Below, in pieces: positions 1-9,824 of a stretch of DNA of 64,000 bases (position 1 is its first letter; each line of letters starts with the position of its first letter). The notes under the pieces were generated by a model, which was not told where the DNA came from, did not search any database, and saw only the letters and a program-made list of their open reading frames with translations. Origin of the DNA: Protopterus annectens. Its lineage: Eukaryota; Chordata; Ceratodontiformes; Protopteridae. Location of the stretch: NCBI RefSeq assembly GCF_019279795.1, contig NC_056731.1, forward strand, positions 861,313,652 to 861,377,651, read 5' to 3'. The position numbers and the translations under genes are program-made.

Positions 1-466
1 TTTCATGAATGAAGGAGAATACATGCTACATTTATTGGACGTTCACAGACAGTTATGCTTCTGTTTGCATAGACCAGAAAACTTGAGAAAATCAGATCAA
101 ATATTTGTCTCCTTTGCAGAATCAAAATTGGGCAAGCCAGTTACCAAAGTAACTTTAGCCAAATGGCTAACTGATTGCATTTCTTTTGTCTACAGTAAAT
201 TAGGTTTGTCCTTGTCAAAACCTTTGAGAGCTCATTCAACCAAGTCCATGCCAACTTCATCAATACTTTTATCTAGATCTTCCATGGACAATAACTGTGC
301 AGCTGCAACTTGGGCTAATTCTCATACCTTTATTACTCATTACAAATTGGATCTGGTCTCTGGGGAAAGAGCACCCTTTGGCTCAGCAGTGCTCAGAAAT
401 ATCCTTCCTCAGAGGCCTCCCGGGATTCATGTAGCTGGGGACTCTGTCCCACTTGTTGAGGAATGA
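1..466 (+). pseudogene. C-terminal part of a DIRS tyrosine recombinase (5' end outside window)
   Basis: An open frame enters from the left edge and stops at 464-466. It reads as the C-terminal catalytic half of a DIRS-type tyrosine recombinase, the enzyme that integrates the circular cDNA of DIRS retroelements. Seen: the stretch GKPVTKVTLAKWLTDCI, then RAHSTKSMPTSS, where the family has the catalytic H-x-x-R box, then the region ATWANSHTFITHYKL with the expected nucleophile tyrosine. The second catalytic arginine of the HxxR box is lysine here (HSTK), so the protein is probably inactive if the alignment is right. The frame has no internal stop, unlike the recombinase of DIRS-A downstream, and differs from it in sequence, so it belongs to a separate element. 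Its last codons overlap the outer edge of the DIRS-A left terminal repeat. Confidence 0.75.
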
Positions 467-578
467 ATGAAACTTGACAACATCAGGTAAAGAAGTTATG
501 TACTCACCATAACATTCCATCTGATGTTCTTCGTTCCACATTGCTGCAGTCCTAACTATTGGGTAGTCCGCTGTCCAG
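446..578 (+). repeat. Left inverted terminal repeat of DIRS-A
   Basis: The innermost 44 bp (535-578) are an exact reverse complement of 5468-5511, with the core TGCTGCAGTCCTAACTATTG. Outside this, similarity to the right arm continues with gaps through GATGTTC and ACCATA to a GTTGAGGA-containing edge near 446. Unequal divergence of inner and outer parts is visible. Confidence 0.85.
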
Positions 579-595
579 TCGGCCCGAATACCAGA

Positions 596-673
596 GTATA
601 TGGCTGCCGTCGGTCAGGGCGCATTAGACTGACGTCAGTACGTCAGGGGCGTATATGGCTGCCGTCGGTCAGG
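596..673 (+). repeat. Direct repeat in the DIRS-A 5' leader
   Basis: A 23-bp segment (596-618) recurs at 651-673, giving a 55-bp period. It lies between the left terminal repeat and ORF1 and has several CpG sites, so it may be a promoter-like tandem. That role is inference only. Confidence 0.6.
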
Positions 674-885
674 CGCGAGACTGACTGGCGGTGTGTCGTC
701 GGGGTGCTATCGCATGACCGACGTCATATCCTCAGTCTTTTTTGCCGCATGGTCCGATGCAGAAGCTTTTTTGCGAGTGCAGGTTGGCGTTCTGAAATTT
801 TCTGAAGCCGGAGTTTCAGACGAATCAGAGTTGGCTAAGTACCCGTTGGGAACATTTTGGTTTTTCTTGCCTCAGTATTTAACGG

Positions 886-2522
886 ATGTCAGAAAAAGTG
901 AATAACTGTATTTCTTGTGGGAAACAGATACCTCATAGGGATTACCATACCTTGTGTATACCTTGTTTAGGGCCTGAGTTGTTGGATGCCTTGTGCTAGG
1001 TTTAACAAACGCACTATTAAGAGAAGGTTAGACTGTGCCAGGTTAGTGTTTGGGAAGCGTTGCAATTATAAAATGCCGTCGGATGTTCAAAAGCGCAAGG
1101 ACAAAACAGCGAAGCCTAGGGTTGATGAACCGGCAGTCGGTTCTTTAGACGGCTCAGTGGAGCCAGAGGTTTTGCCAGGAGTTTCTTTGGAGTCTCAGGC
1201 AGAGACTTTACTGTTACAGGATGTGCCTTCTCAGGAAGTAGGCCAGGCTGAGGGCTTCTCAGGTAACTGTTCTTCCCTCTCTTCCTAAGGTAGTTAGAGC
1301 CTCTCCTTCTGTTTCAAAACTTCTTTGAGAGGTAGGCCAAGTTTAGCTTCAGTGGGGGCTTCTCCTAGCACTTCAGGCTCTGTGCCTAAGAAACATATGC
1401 TTAAAATGGCAGAAGATTTGATTACTATGATTAGAGGCTCTATGCCCCCCCCTGATAAGAGGCCTAGGGTGGAGCCTGAGTTTGAAAGTTTTGAACAGTG
1501 TTCAGAGGCTTCTGAGTCTTCTGCGGAAGATTTGCGGAGTTCCCTCCTTATTCTGATTCTGATGTGGATGATTCCACTCCTACAGCTTCTCCTCCTGAGG
1601 ATTTCTCATTTTCAGAGACTCTGCATTCCATGAGGGAGCACTTTAAATGGGAAGGCCAGGATTACTCTGATTCAGGAAAAGGCTTAGGAATTCTTGTTTT
1701 ACCCCAGCATAGGCCCTTAGCTATACCTCCTGTGTTGACTGTGGTGGAAGATGTTTTGCAGAGGCTTCCTGAACCCTGATTCTTTGCCTCCTGCTCCTGT
1801 TAAACCTGATAGGTACGGTGCCTGAAGCTCATAAGTATCTTTTAAGAGTCCTAGGGCAGACCGAAACTGTTTCACAGGGACCTAAAGGTGTTAAGGCCTC
1901 TGTGGTTAAAAACCCTGTTCCCACTGATAAAGAGGCAAGGGCTTTGGATAGATGGGGAAAGAAAGTGTATACTTCTTCCACTTTAGCCATGAGGCGTTGA
2001 ATTGTCAGTTTCACATGCTAAAATATCAAAATTATCTCCTTTCACAATTGAAATCTAAGGTGGATGCTTTGAAGGTATTGAGTGTAAAGAGTTGCTGGAT
2101 TTAGTTCATGTGTCTGAACAAGTGGGTAAGCATTCTTTGCAATGTGGTTTTGATGCTGTACAGGCCTCCTCGAGGGGCTGCTACTAGTTCTGTTCTTCGC
2201 AGGCATGCCTGGTTGAGGGATCAGAATTTAGCTGAGCATGTTAAGACAAGGATTTTGGATGCTCCTTTACAGTCTGATGTGTTGTTTGGTTCCTGTTGAA
2301 GCAGTTTTAAAGAAAATGGAGGACAAAGCTAAGTCTATGCAAACTGTTAAAGATTTTTGCAGGTGCAGCCAGTTTAGTAGAAATTGGCCTACTAAGGGTT
2401 GGACATATCCTGCTTATGATTCCCAGTCTAGGGTAGGTCTAGGCAGAGCTCAAGGTTCTTTTAGGCCTAGAACAGGAGTTCACCTGCTCAGACTTCTGGT
2501 GAGGGCAGGGTCAGTCCTTTAA
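886..2522 (+). pseudogene. DIRS-A ORF1 (gag-like), frameshifted
   Basis: I place the start at the ATG at 886 because it opens directly onto a zinc-knuckle-like motif, CISCGKQIPH followed by H-x3-C-x2-C (HTLCIPC), as seen at the N-terminus of vertebrate DIRS gag-like proteins. The frame is lost soon after; recognisable blocks continue in other frames: an acidic, Ser/Pro-rich region near 1080-1550, the stretch SMREHFKWEGQDYSDSGKG near 1627-1683, and HAWLRDQNLAEHVKTRILDA around 2200-2260. Several frameshifts are needed to join them. The product would be a nucleic-acid-binding structural protein of the retroelement particle. Equivalent blocks occur in the older DIRS-B copy at 25.0-25.9 kb, which supports the assignment. 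Confidence 0.7.
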
Positions 2523-2577
2523 ACAGACCCAATGACCTGCCTTTTCAGCTGCCAGTAGATTCTCGTCTGGCAGCTCC

Positions 2578-4396
2578 TTTGGGAGGAAGACTGTCTCTTT
2601 TCAAAGAAAATTGGGATTTAATTACTCAAGACAGATGGGTGTTGGATATCATTCACCACGGTTACAGGTTTTATTTCCATACATTGCCCCTTTCAAAGGC
2701 ATGCCAGACGTTCCTCCTCCACAAAGGAAAGAGGCTCACAAGCAAATTTTTCAGTTACTCCAAATAGGGGCCATTCAGCCAGTCCCTGTATCACAAAGGG
2801 GCCTAGGATTTTATTCTCGCCTGTTCCTAGTACCAAAGAAGGGGAACACGTGGAGACCAATTTTGGATTTATCTATCCTCAACACTTATCTGGACATTCC
2901 CAAGTTCAAGATGTTGACGTTACAACAGCTTTTACCTCTGCTGGGCAAAGATCACTGGATGGTAACTTTAGATCTCAAGGAAGCTTACCTTCATGTGCCT
3001 ATAAGACTAAGTTGCAGGAAGTATCTGCTGGAAATTCTCATTATCAGTTCTCTGCATTGCCCTTTGGCTTATCTACTGCCCAGAGTATTCACAAAGGTTC
3101 TGGCTCCAGTGATAGCTTACTTCAGGCTACAAGGAATTCAAATCTATCCTTACTTGGCCGACTGCCTGGTTCTGGCTCAAGAAAAGGAAGACCTTCTACA
3201 GCATCTGGAATATGTTATAGGAGTGCTAAGGTGCCTAGGGTATTCTGTAATAAAGTCCAGTCTAGTACCCTCTCAAGACATGTGCTTTCTGGGTGTGAGA
3301 CTGAATACAGCAGCCCAGATGGCCTTTAACCCCGGACAAACAACAGAGTCTATCACTTTACTTCCATCAACTATCTCATCAGTCCGTGCTGACTGCAAGG
3401 ACAGTCCTTCAAGCATTAGGGTTCATGGCATCTTGTATTCTGGTGCTTCCCAATGCCAAACTGCATATGAGGAAGCTACAATGGTATCTCAAAAATGTAT
3501 GGACACAGCACTGCCAGGATTTGGACACTGTCATTCAAATAATACCTTGCCTTCAAAAAGAATTTTTGTGGTGGGCTCAGGAATGTCACCTAAACAAGGG
3601 ACTCTCTGTGACCCGGTCAGATTTTAACGACAGATGCCTCGGATATTGCTTGGGGAGCTCATCTAAATGGAAAGTGGATACAAGACAAGTGGCCTGCCAG
3701 ACTACAGCATCTACATATCAACATGAAGGAGATGCAGTCCAGTTTGCATTAATGGCTTTCAAGGAGTTACTTCTTCCAGGGCAGGTGTTGATTCTAACAG
3801 ACAACACAACTGTCATGTGGTACATCAACAAACAAGGGGAACACATTCTTACCCATTGTGCAGGCAAGCAATGATTTTATGGGAGACTGCGCTCAGCTTG
3901 CAACTAACTCTTCAGGCAAGGTTTCTGCGGGAGCACAGAACTCCTTAGCAGATGTGTTAAGCAGACAAATCATGGATCCCCACGGTGGAAACTGGATCTT
4001 CATGTATTTCAAAAGTTGACAGTGTCCTGGGGAACTCCAGACATAGATCTGTTTTCTCCACTGAACCACCAGCTGCCAAAGTTTTGCACAAAGAGGTTTC
4101 ATCACACAGCTTGGAAAGTGGATGCTCTTTCTTTCAGTTGGAAAAATCTTCATGTGTATGCTTCCACCTCTGCCTCTTCTTCCAAAGGTGCTTCTAAAGG
4201 TCAGACAAGACAAGCCAAGGATGATTTTAATAGCTCCAGATTGGCCTCGGCAGCACTGGTACCCATTACTGAGGAGTCTGGTAAAGAAGCCTCCATGGCC
4301 TTTACCCTTGATTCCACATCTGTTGTCTCAGAAGGAAGGTCGTCTGCTCAATGTCAAGCTTCACTCTCTTCATCTAACAGCCTGATTCTGTTTTGA
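2578..4396 (+). pseudogene. DIRS-A reverse transcriptase / RNase H, frameshifted
   Basis: Open from about 2611 to 3300 in one frame. Visible RT blocks: FYSRLFLVPKKGNTWRPILD, then MLTLQQLLPLLGKDHWMV leading into TLDLKEAYLHVPI, which has the first catalytic aspartate, then LPFGLS-like and RVFTKVLAPVIAYF segments (the former in another frame). The catalytic box reads YLADC near 3151-3165 where the family has YLDD, so one metal-binding aspartate is alanine and the RT should be inactive. RNase H follows in another frame: TTDASDIAWGAHLNGKW near 3630-3680 with its first acidic residue, and LADVLSRQ near 3948-3971. The rest (to about 4390) matches the post-RNase H region typical of DIRS, including MILIAPDWPRQHWYPLL. 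At least four frameshifts or stops are present. Confidence 0.85.
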
Positions 4397-4399
4397 AAG

Positions 4400-5255
4400 A
4401 CAGCAGGTCTCAACTTCCTCAACAAGTTTTAAATGTGATTATGGAAGCCAGAAGACCTAGTACAAGGAAAGTAAAATGGAAGAGATTTTATCTTGGACTG
4501 CAGCAAAGAATTTGGAGATTTCAGAGCCTAATTTGAGTGTGGCTCTTCAATATCTTACTGAGTTATTGGACAAAGGTTTGTCTTTCTCTTCCATTAAGAT
4601 TCATGCTGCAGCAATTTCAGCTCACTATGACTGTGACCCACCATTGTTTTCACATCCTTTGTTCAAGCAATTTCTTAGAGGGCAAAGAATATAAGACCCC
4701 GAGCTCCTACTCCTGCTTGGGATCTCAATTTTGTGTTGGAGAAACTTACTCTACAACCTTTTGAGCCTGCAGCTACTGCTGAACTGAAATACTTGTCATG
4801 GAAGACTGCTTTTTTGTTGGCTATTACTTCTGCAAGAAGGGTTTCTGAGTTACAGGCCCTTATGGCGGTTGAGCCCTTTTGATTTTTCATAAGGATAGGG
4901 TAATCCTTCAAGGTGGTTTCTAGTGTGGCTTTAAACCAAACTATTCATTTGCCTACTTTTATGCAGATCCCCGGAAAAGATTTTGCACTCTTTAGATGTG
5001 CACAGTTATTTGAGCAGGACTAAGTTTTAGGCAGTCTCAGCAGTTGTTTGTTTCTTTTGCTTTGAGTTGGCAAGCCTGTGTCAAAACAAACTATTTCTAG
5101 GTGGATTGGGTTTTGCATTGCATTTTGTTATTCCCATCATGGCAAGGACATTCCAGCTGGGATTAGGCCTCATTCCACTAGGGCTACTGCCACTTCAACA
5201 GCATTTCTAAGGGGTGGCAACTAAGGATATAAGCATTATCACCTTCCTCTCTACT
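4400..5255 (+). pseudogene. DIRS-A tyrosine recombinase, frameshifted
   Basis: Blocks in order: an N-terminal SAM-like segment with KGLSFSSIKIHAAAISAHY (about 4573-4629), then WDLNFVLEKLTL (about 4720), AFLLAITSARRVSELQAL (about 4810-4860) containing the first catalytic arginine in the ARRVSEL box, and AGIRPHSTRATATSTAFL near 5157-5210 with an intact H-x-x-R box. The expected C-terminal tyrosine region is poorly preserved. Frame changes occur near 4690, 4880 and 5030. The product integrates the circular DIRS cDNA. Its HxxR retains arginine, unlike the recombinase at 1-466. Confidence 0.75.
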
Positions 5256-5317
5256 CTAAGTCTAGGGCTGGTATTTTGCAAGGCATGTTGTCAGCTGCTT
5301 TGGGATTCTACCCATAG

Positions 5318-5345
5318 TTAGGACTGCAGCAATGTGTAGGTGAGG
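5318..5345 (-). repeat. Internal complementary region of DIRS-A
   Basis: A third copy of the terminal core (ATAGTTAGGACTGCAGCAAT, then GTGTAGGTGAGG) lies just after the recombinase and 150 bp inside the right terminal repeat, in the same orientation as the right arm. DIRS elements carry such a region, which is thought to splint the termini during circle formation. Confidence 0.75.
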
Positions 5346-5467
5346 TTATATGCTGATATTTTTGTATATACTTTTGTATCTATTGTACATATTTTTGGTG
5401 CAGGTATGTTGGGCCTTGTCTTTTTAGGGTCTTCTGACATCTGGGGCAAGAAAAGACTGAGGATATA

Positions 5468-5577
5468 CTGGACAGCGGACTACCCAATAGTTAGGACTGC
5501 AGCAATGTGGATCCTCGAACATCTACATTTATGGTAGGTACAAAACTGTACTTTGTCCATTTTCATTCTCCTCAACT
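5468..5577 (-). repeat. Right inverted terminal repeat of DIRS-A
   Basis: 5468-5511 is the exact reverse complement of 535-578. Weaker similarity runs outward to about 5577: GTAGGTACAAAACTGTAC and TCATTCTCCTCAAC correspond to the outer part of the left arm. Sequence beyond 5580 shows no match to the left flank. Confidence 0.85.
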
Positions 5578-5820
5578 TCCCTCCATACAATCCCCTACCA
5601 TTTTGTTTGTGGCTTCTGGAAGAATGAGAAGATACTAAGGGAACCAATGTTCCTGCCTTTGAGCTCCAGATATTGGTTTCTCATATTATGGTTATTCCTA
5701 AGTTTCTAATAAGCAAATGGTCAGCAAACAAGATCTGAGGAATGGTAAGGGAGGAGCTTGAGAGTTTTCAGTAAGCACAAACTGTAAAAAGCAGCCAAGT
5801 CAGATCTGAGGGTCGAATCT

Positions 5821-5890
5821 GAACCCACTTGTTGAGGAAAAATGAAAATGGACAACGCAGATGAAATATTGTGTTGAGTACATAACTTCT
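5821..5890 (+). repeat. Extra direct copy of the DIRS terminal edge
   Basis: CCCACTTGTTGAGGAA at 5825 and the following 50 bp resemble 444-512, in the same orientation as the left terminal repeat, about 250 bp beyond the right end of DIRS-A. It could be a remnant of another DIRS terminus. Identity is imperfect with small indels. Confidence 0.5.
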
Positions 5891-5924
5891 TTTTATTATT
5901 ATTCCCAGTAACAATATCAAATTG

Positions 5925-6008
5925 CCCCCCCCCCGGTCTCCACTGAAAACAGGCTCTTTTTAGGCCCAGAGGACTTTCCCGGTCAACAAACTGAAATAAA
6001 TAAATAAA
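5925..6008 (+). mobile_element. L2-like LINE/SINE 3' tail fragment
   Basis: The segment has GGTCTCCACTGAAAACAGGC and then GACTTTCCCGGTCAACAAAC ending in a TAAA-rich simple tail. The same pattern (gTCTCC ... ACTTTCCTGGTAAACAAA ... (TAAA)n) ends the SINE at 51.7 kb and the LINE copies at 29.7 and 35.5 kb. Confidence 0.6.
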
Positions 6009-6720
6009 TTGATCAGACCATTCTTTATCTATACATTTCTTATGTTTCCACCATTTCTTATCCCCCAAACAATAAAACTGCCTATTTTTCTCCTTATATA
6101 CAACCCACCATTCAGACCAAGAAAGATAAAAGACTCATATTTATACAGCCAAAAAATAACTTTACTTGTAAAGAGACATTTGTTGTTCTCTTTATACTTT
6201 TTCCCTCCCCACAGAGTAGTAGCATCAGACTTGAACAGAGCCCATATAGCAGCATGGTCTGAAACCCCCACCCATTTCTTATCCCTCTTGTACTTCTAAT
6301 AGAAAAGGGCTATCAATAAAAAAAACTGTAAGTATGTTTTCTATCAGAACCCAAATGAAGTTGAAACACGCTTTGACGTCATTGCTCCATGGGCTGTTAT
6401 TTCATAAAACACAGTTAAAATCACCCACTAGCACTACTAGAAAAGAACCACTCAAATTAACAGCCAAAGATTTGAACAAAAGATTTGCATTAGCATTAGC
6501 ATATAAAAACAAGTAAATGAAAAACTTAAGTATGTATAATACAGTCAACTAAAACTGTGCAACCAGTAGAAATAACTATAACTTTCAAAAAAATAACTCT
6601 TGAGGAAGCCGATGCAGCAATACTCGAACAAGTATCCAAACCCATACTATAAAAAAATTTCCCAACTCCAACACAGACCTGCTTGCCCCCACTGATCTAT
6701 TGTCACTTGTCAAACATCCA
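6009..6720 (-). pseudogene. L1/Tx1-clade LINE endonuclease relic
   Basis: On the minus strand the translation shows LVGDFNCVL (about 6411-6432) and, about 150 bp downstream, VGVSDHAAIWALFKSDA (about 6220-6270). These are the GDFN and SDH blocks of an APE-type endonuclease of the L1/Tx1 group, which nicks target DNA for target-primed reverse transcription. Stops separate the blocks, and the ORF that holds SDH continues to about 6029. The pairing with a downstream GLY-LYS-rich segment fits the start of the L1/Tx1 inter-domain region, but no RT block is present. The 5' limit is uncertain. Confidence 0.55.
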
Positions 6721-9045
6721 ACAGAGTGGTAGTACCTGCCCTAACAGATTTACACCAGTCAAAAATCATCAAATGCTATATTTCTTTAACACCACTATTA
6801 AAAGTTGAAGAAAAAAAATGTGCAGTTCAACCTTTACCCTTTCTTTTTGACCAGTTTCTTTTTATGCATCTTAACCTGCCTAATAGTAAGTACCTCCCCC
6901 TTTTTCTTATTATCAGCTGAACGTGCACCCACCTGCATATCTTTCTTTGCATCAGTATCAGCAGTACATTCTTATTCTCCTTCTTCATCCTCACTTTTAT
7001 CACTCTTGAAAACTGATTCCACAGAGGAAAAGGAATCCTAATAGACTAGGCTAACACCAAAGAATCCATAATTTCTATGGGAATGGTATTCTTGGCTTGG
7101 GGGAAAAAAAAGATATTTTCAGAAGGACCTATTTCTGACACTTAACTCATTAACACATATGTGGTGTGGAATGTCACACTTCTTACAGCCTACACACATC
7201 CTTGCATTCCAGAGCATGTTCTGAAAAATCAACTTAAAAAGGATAAGATAATAAAGGCATTTTTATTGTGGAACATCCTAGATTAACAATATTAGTGTTG
7301 TTTTGTTAATAACTGCTTGCCCTTTCTAATCCAGCCTATTATAAGATGATAAGTCACTTAGTTAAAGAAGTTCTGGAAGCCATAAGCAGCTATGAGTGTT
7401 AACCAGAAGTATACAAAAAGGCACTACAGGCTTGTATAAGTTGACCCAATTAGGTCCCTTCAGGAACATGTGTAACAGCAAACAACTTCCCCTTTGTCAT
7501 CAGTAGAAACTAGGCTTCCATCTGCAGCTTATTGGAAACATTTACCAAGGAGCCCACCTGCACTACAAGTGAATCCTCCCAAACAACCTCCACCAGTTTG
7601 TCATTCTCCTGCATCCCAGGACTGTCTCCTGAATATATTTGTACAGCAGTTTCCACTAGCTACAACAGAATCAGTCCCCTCCTCCTGCTGGGCTGTCAAA
7701 CCCAGAATGACCTTTTGCAGAGCATTTTGAACAAATTAAAACATAGATTTTAACATTATGGTCAAACTGACAAGCATGACTGATTGTATGAGACTACAAG
7801 AGGAAGTGTGAAGTTGCAACAACTGCAGAGAATTGAGAGTCATCAATGGAGCAGAAAAAAAATAGGAGAAAAGAACTGAGGAAGGAGGAAGGCAGCAAAT
7901 CGGCAATCATTCCAGTATGGTTTCATCCTAGGTAACTAGTTTAGTGGGACGCTGTTACAATTTCTGCCTCTCAAACTCTGTATTGAATAGTAGGAAAACA
8001 TATGTATATAGGTGCTGGGTTTTTAAAGGATGCTTCAACAGTACAGTGAGATACCTATTTCTTTACAAAAGTGGCTTGAACATTCCCTTAAAATCAGAAC
8101 ATAGCATACATTTTTTCCCCTGTAAATGTTGCTTGCTTCTAAACACCAAAGAAGTCTCATGAAATGAGGATATAGATTTGTATTTTGTTATAGGTTTTGT
8201 TACTTTTGTTGAAAAAGTGAAGATACTTTTTAAATATTGGCCAGTACTATAGTCAGACCCCAGCATGAGACAGATTTGCCGATGACGCCAAAGATGTTTT
8301 GCAAAACAGCAGGTATATTAGTTTCCTGTGGAATGAGAAAAAAAATAAAGTTAGTGAGTACTATAGGGATGTTTCATTGTCAAGGATGTCGCAGTACTAT
8401 TTTTTCTATGCAACTAAAGGAATGGTTCATTAATAGAAAATTGTTCACATCTGAGTAGTGCTACAACTGTAAAACAGTTGGAATAATGTATAGATTGATA
8501 TGCTCCTGTGAGCTCAAAACAGTATGCGAGCAAACATTATGACACCTGTATTCACGCATTTATGAATTTTTAGAATATTTGAAGGGGAAATTTGGATTGA
8601 TCAACCCACTGGATGGTAACAAAGCACTTCACTGTTTTGAATGTCACCACAGTGATTATGAAAACTTGAAATTTGCAATCACTTATCACTGAAGCTCAAT
8701 ATTAGTACAGTTAAAGGTTTTACAGCAAAACAGGTGAGGTTTATGTTAAACTATGTTCCACTGAACTCAAGTGATGGAAGTAGTGAGCTGTCACTGGAAT
8801 TATTTATTTAGCTGTTTCCTTTGGGTGCTGCTGAGCACTTGGGTGAGAACTTAGCAGTCAGTGTCAATCCTGAGTAAACACAATCCATGAAAAGCAATTT
8901 ATCCTGCTGCACTTCTGTTCCATCTTTTTTGTGACAGCTCTCTAGAAAAAAAAAGTTTAAAATAATTAAAGGGAAAAAAACCACAATAAATGTGTTGTCC
9001 ATCATAAAGGTACTGTAGTGGCTGTGTAGTAAAGTCTTTGTATCT
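6721..9045. other. No gene recognised
   Basis: This stretch holds only short ORFs without recognisable motifs, A-rich tracts and no tandem array. It may include further decayed parts of the minus-strand L1-like element, but I cannot support that. Confidence 0.4.
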
Positions 9046-9163
9046 AGAGACTCTGGAATAGACTGCCCATACATGTCAAGCAGAGTGCCTCTTTGGCCCT
9101 CTTCAAAAGGAACCTTGATGACTGGATGGGAGATGGGAAATTCACCCCGGGATCACGTCAGTT
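9046..9163 (+). mobile_element. Orphan CR1 fragment (ORF2 C-terminus)
   Basis: About 118 bp closely match 14351-14463 of CR1-A: CTGGAATAGACTGCCCATAC, then the segment coding LFKRNLDDWMGD-like residues and AATTCACCCC. Both ends stop abruptly and the usual CR1 3' terminus with CCTATGAA units is absent. Confidence 0.8.
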
Positions 9164-9589
9164 TTAAAATTAAGAAGGGCTAAGTTATAACATTCAGCAA
9201 GAAATTAATAATATTATTATCCATATCAGTTTATTTATTATTCATTCTTTGTACAGAGAATTATAATTAACGCAGTACTATTTGATTATTATTATTTTTA
9301 TTATTTTTATTGTTTATTGTTGCATTTTATTGTATTTCATATGTTTTTTGTACACTAACAGCGGCACAACAGTTAATAATTATGAAAGTGGTTTTATGAA
9401 ACAACACACACAACATTATTCATTATTTATTTATTTATTCACATATATTATGTGATTTTTAAATGATATTTATGAAAATGTATTTATTGGGATTTTATAC
9501 AACCTTGTGCTGCTTAGTATTGTACTTTTAAACTAGCCATCAATTAACTAAATTTGATTCAGTTTAATTAATGAATCACATGATCTCTA

Positions 9590-9745
9590 TGCACCCATTT
9601 AAATAAGACCATTCTGTCATATACTGTTATCTTGATAAAGCTCAGTATTGCACTGAGCGAAAGCGCTTGAGAAGGATTTGGAGAAATTTTTTTGTTCTGT
9701 GTTTAAATAAACGTCTTTTGGAGACTACCTCTGGCTTTTCACTGC
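9590..9745 (+). mobile_element. PLE-like terminal segment (pLTR-like)
   Basis: The segment resembles, in layout and short words, the leader of the minus-strand PLE at 63.0-63.3 kb: an ATTTAAAT word, about 50 bp later a hammerhead-like core, then AATAAACG and a TCTTTTGGAGAC stretch (there GATAAAGG and GGATCTTTT). PLEs carry such terminal repeats. No PLE coding sequence is attached here. Alignment by eye only. Confidence 0.4.
9632..9668 (+). ncRNA. Hammerhead-like ribozyme motif
   Basis: TTGATAA-A, a perfect 7-bp stem (GCTCAGT / ACTGAGC, loop ATTGC), then GAAAGCGC. This fits the hammerhead layout of a CUGANGA box, stem II and a GAAA box, with two changes in the first box. Type I hammerheads are known in PLE terminal repeats. 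Stems I and III were not established, so activity is unproven. Confidence 0.35.
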
Positions 9746-9824
9746 CTTGGATCGTATTCCTTATCTGGTTTTGGTTCTGAGCTTTTCGTTTTTTTGCGTT
9801 CCTGTTTTTAAAACAAGAAGGATG

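Larger units (their letters stand above)
446..5577 (+). mobile_element. DIRS-A, nearly complete decayed DIRS retroelement
   Basis: A 5.1-kb element bounded by inverted repeats (446-578 and 5468-5577) with colinear gag-like ORF1, reverse transcriptase/RNase H and tyrosine recombinase. DIRS elements replicate through a circular intermediate and integrate by recombinase, so they carry inverted termini, an internal complementary region and no integrase. All three hallmarks are visible: inverted termini, a third copy of the terminal core at 5318-5345 and recombinase sequence. Every ORF has frameshifts or stops, so the copy is not autonomous. The exact outer ends are approximate because similarity between the arms fades gradually. 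Confidence 0.85.

Noticed and set aside
6726..7041. Overlapping plus-strand ORFs near 6.7-7.0 kb
   Set aside because: Low-complexity Ser/Leu-rich frames opposite a likely decayed LINE; no motif supports coding.
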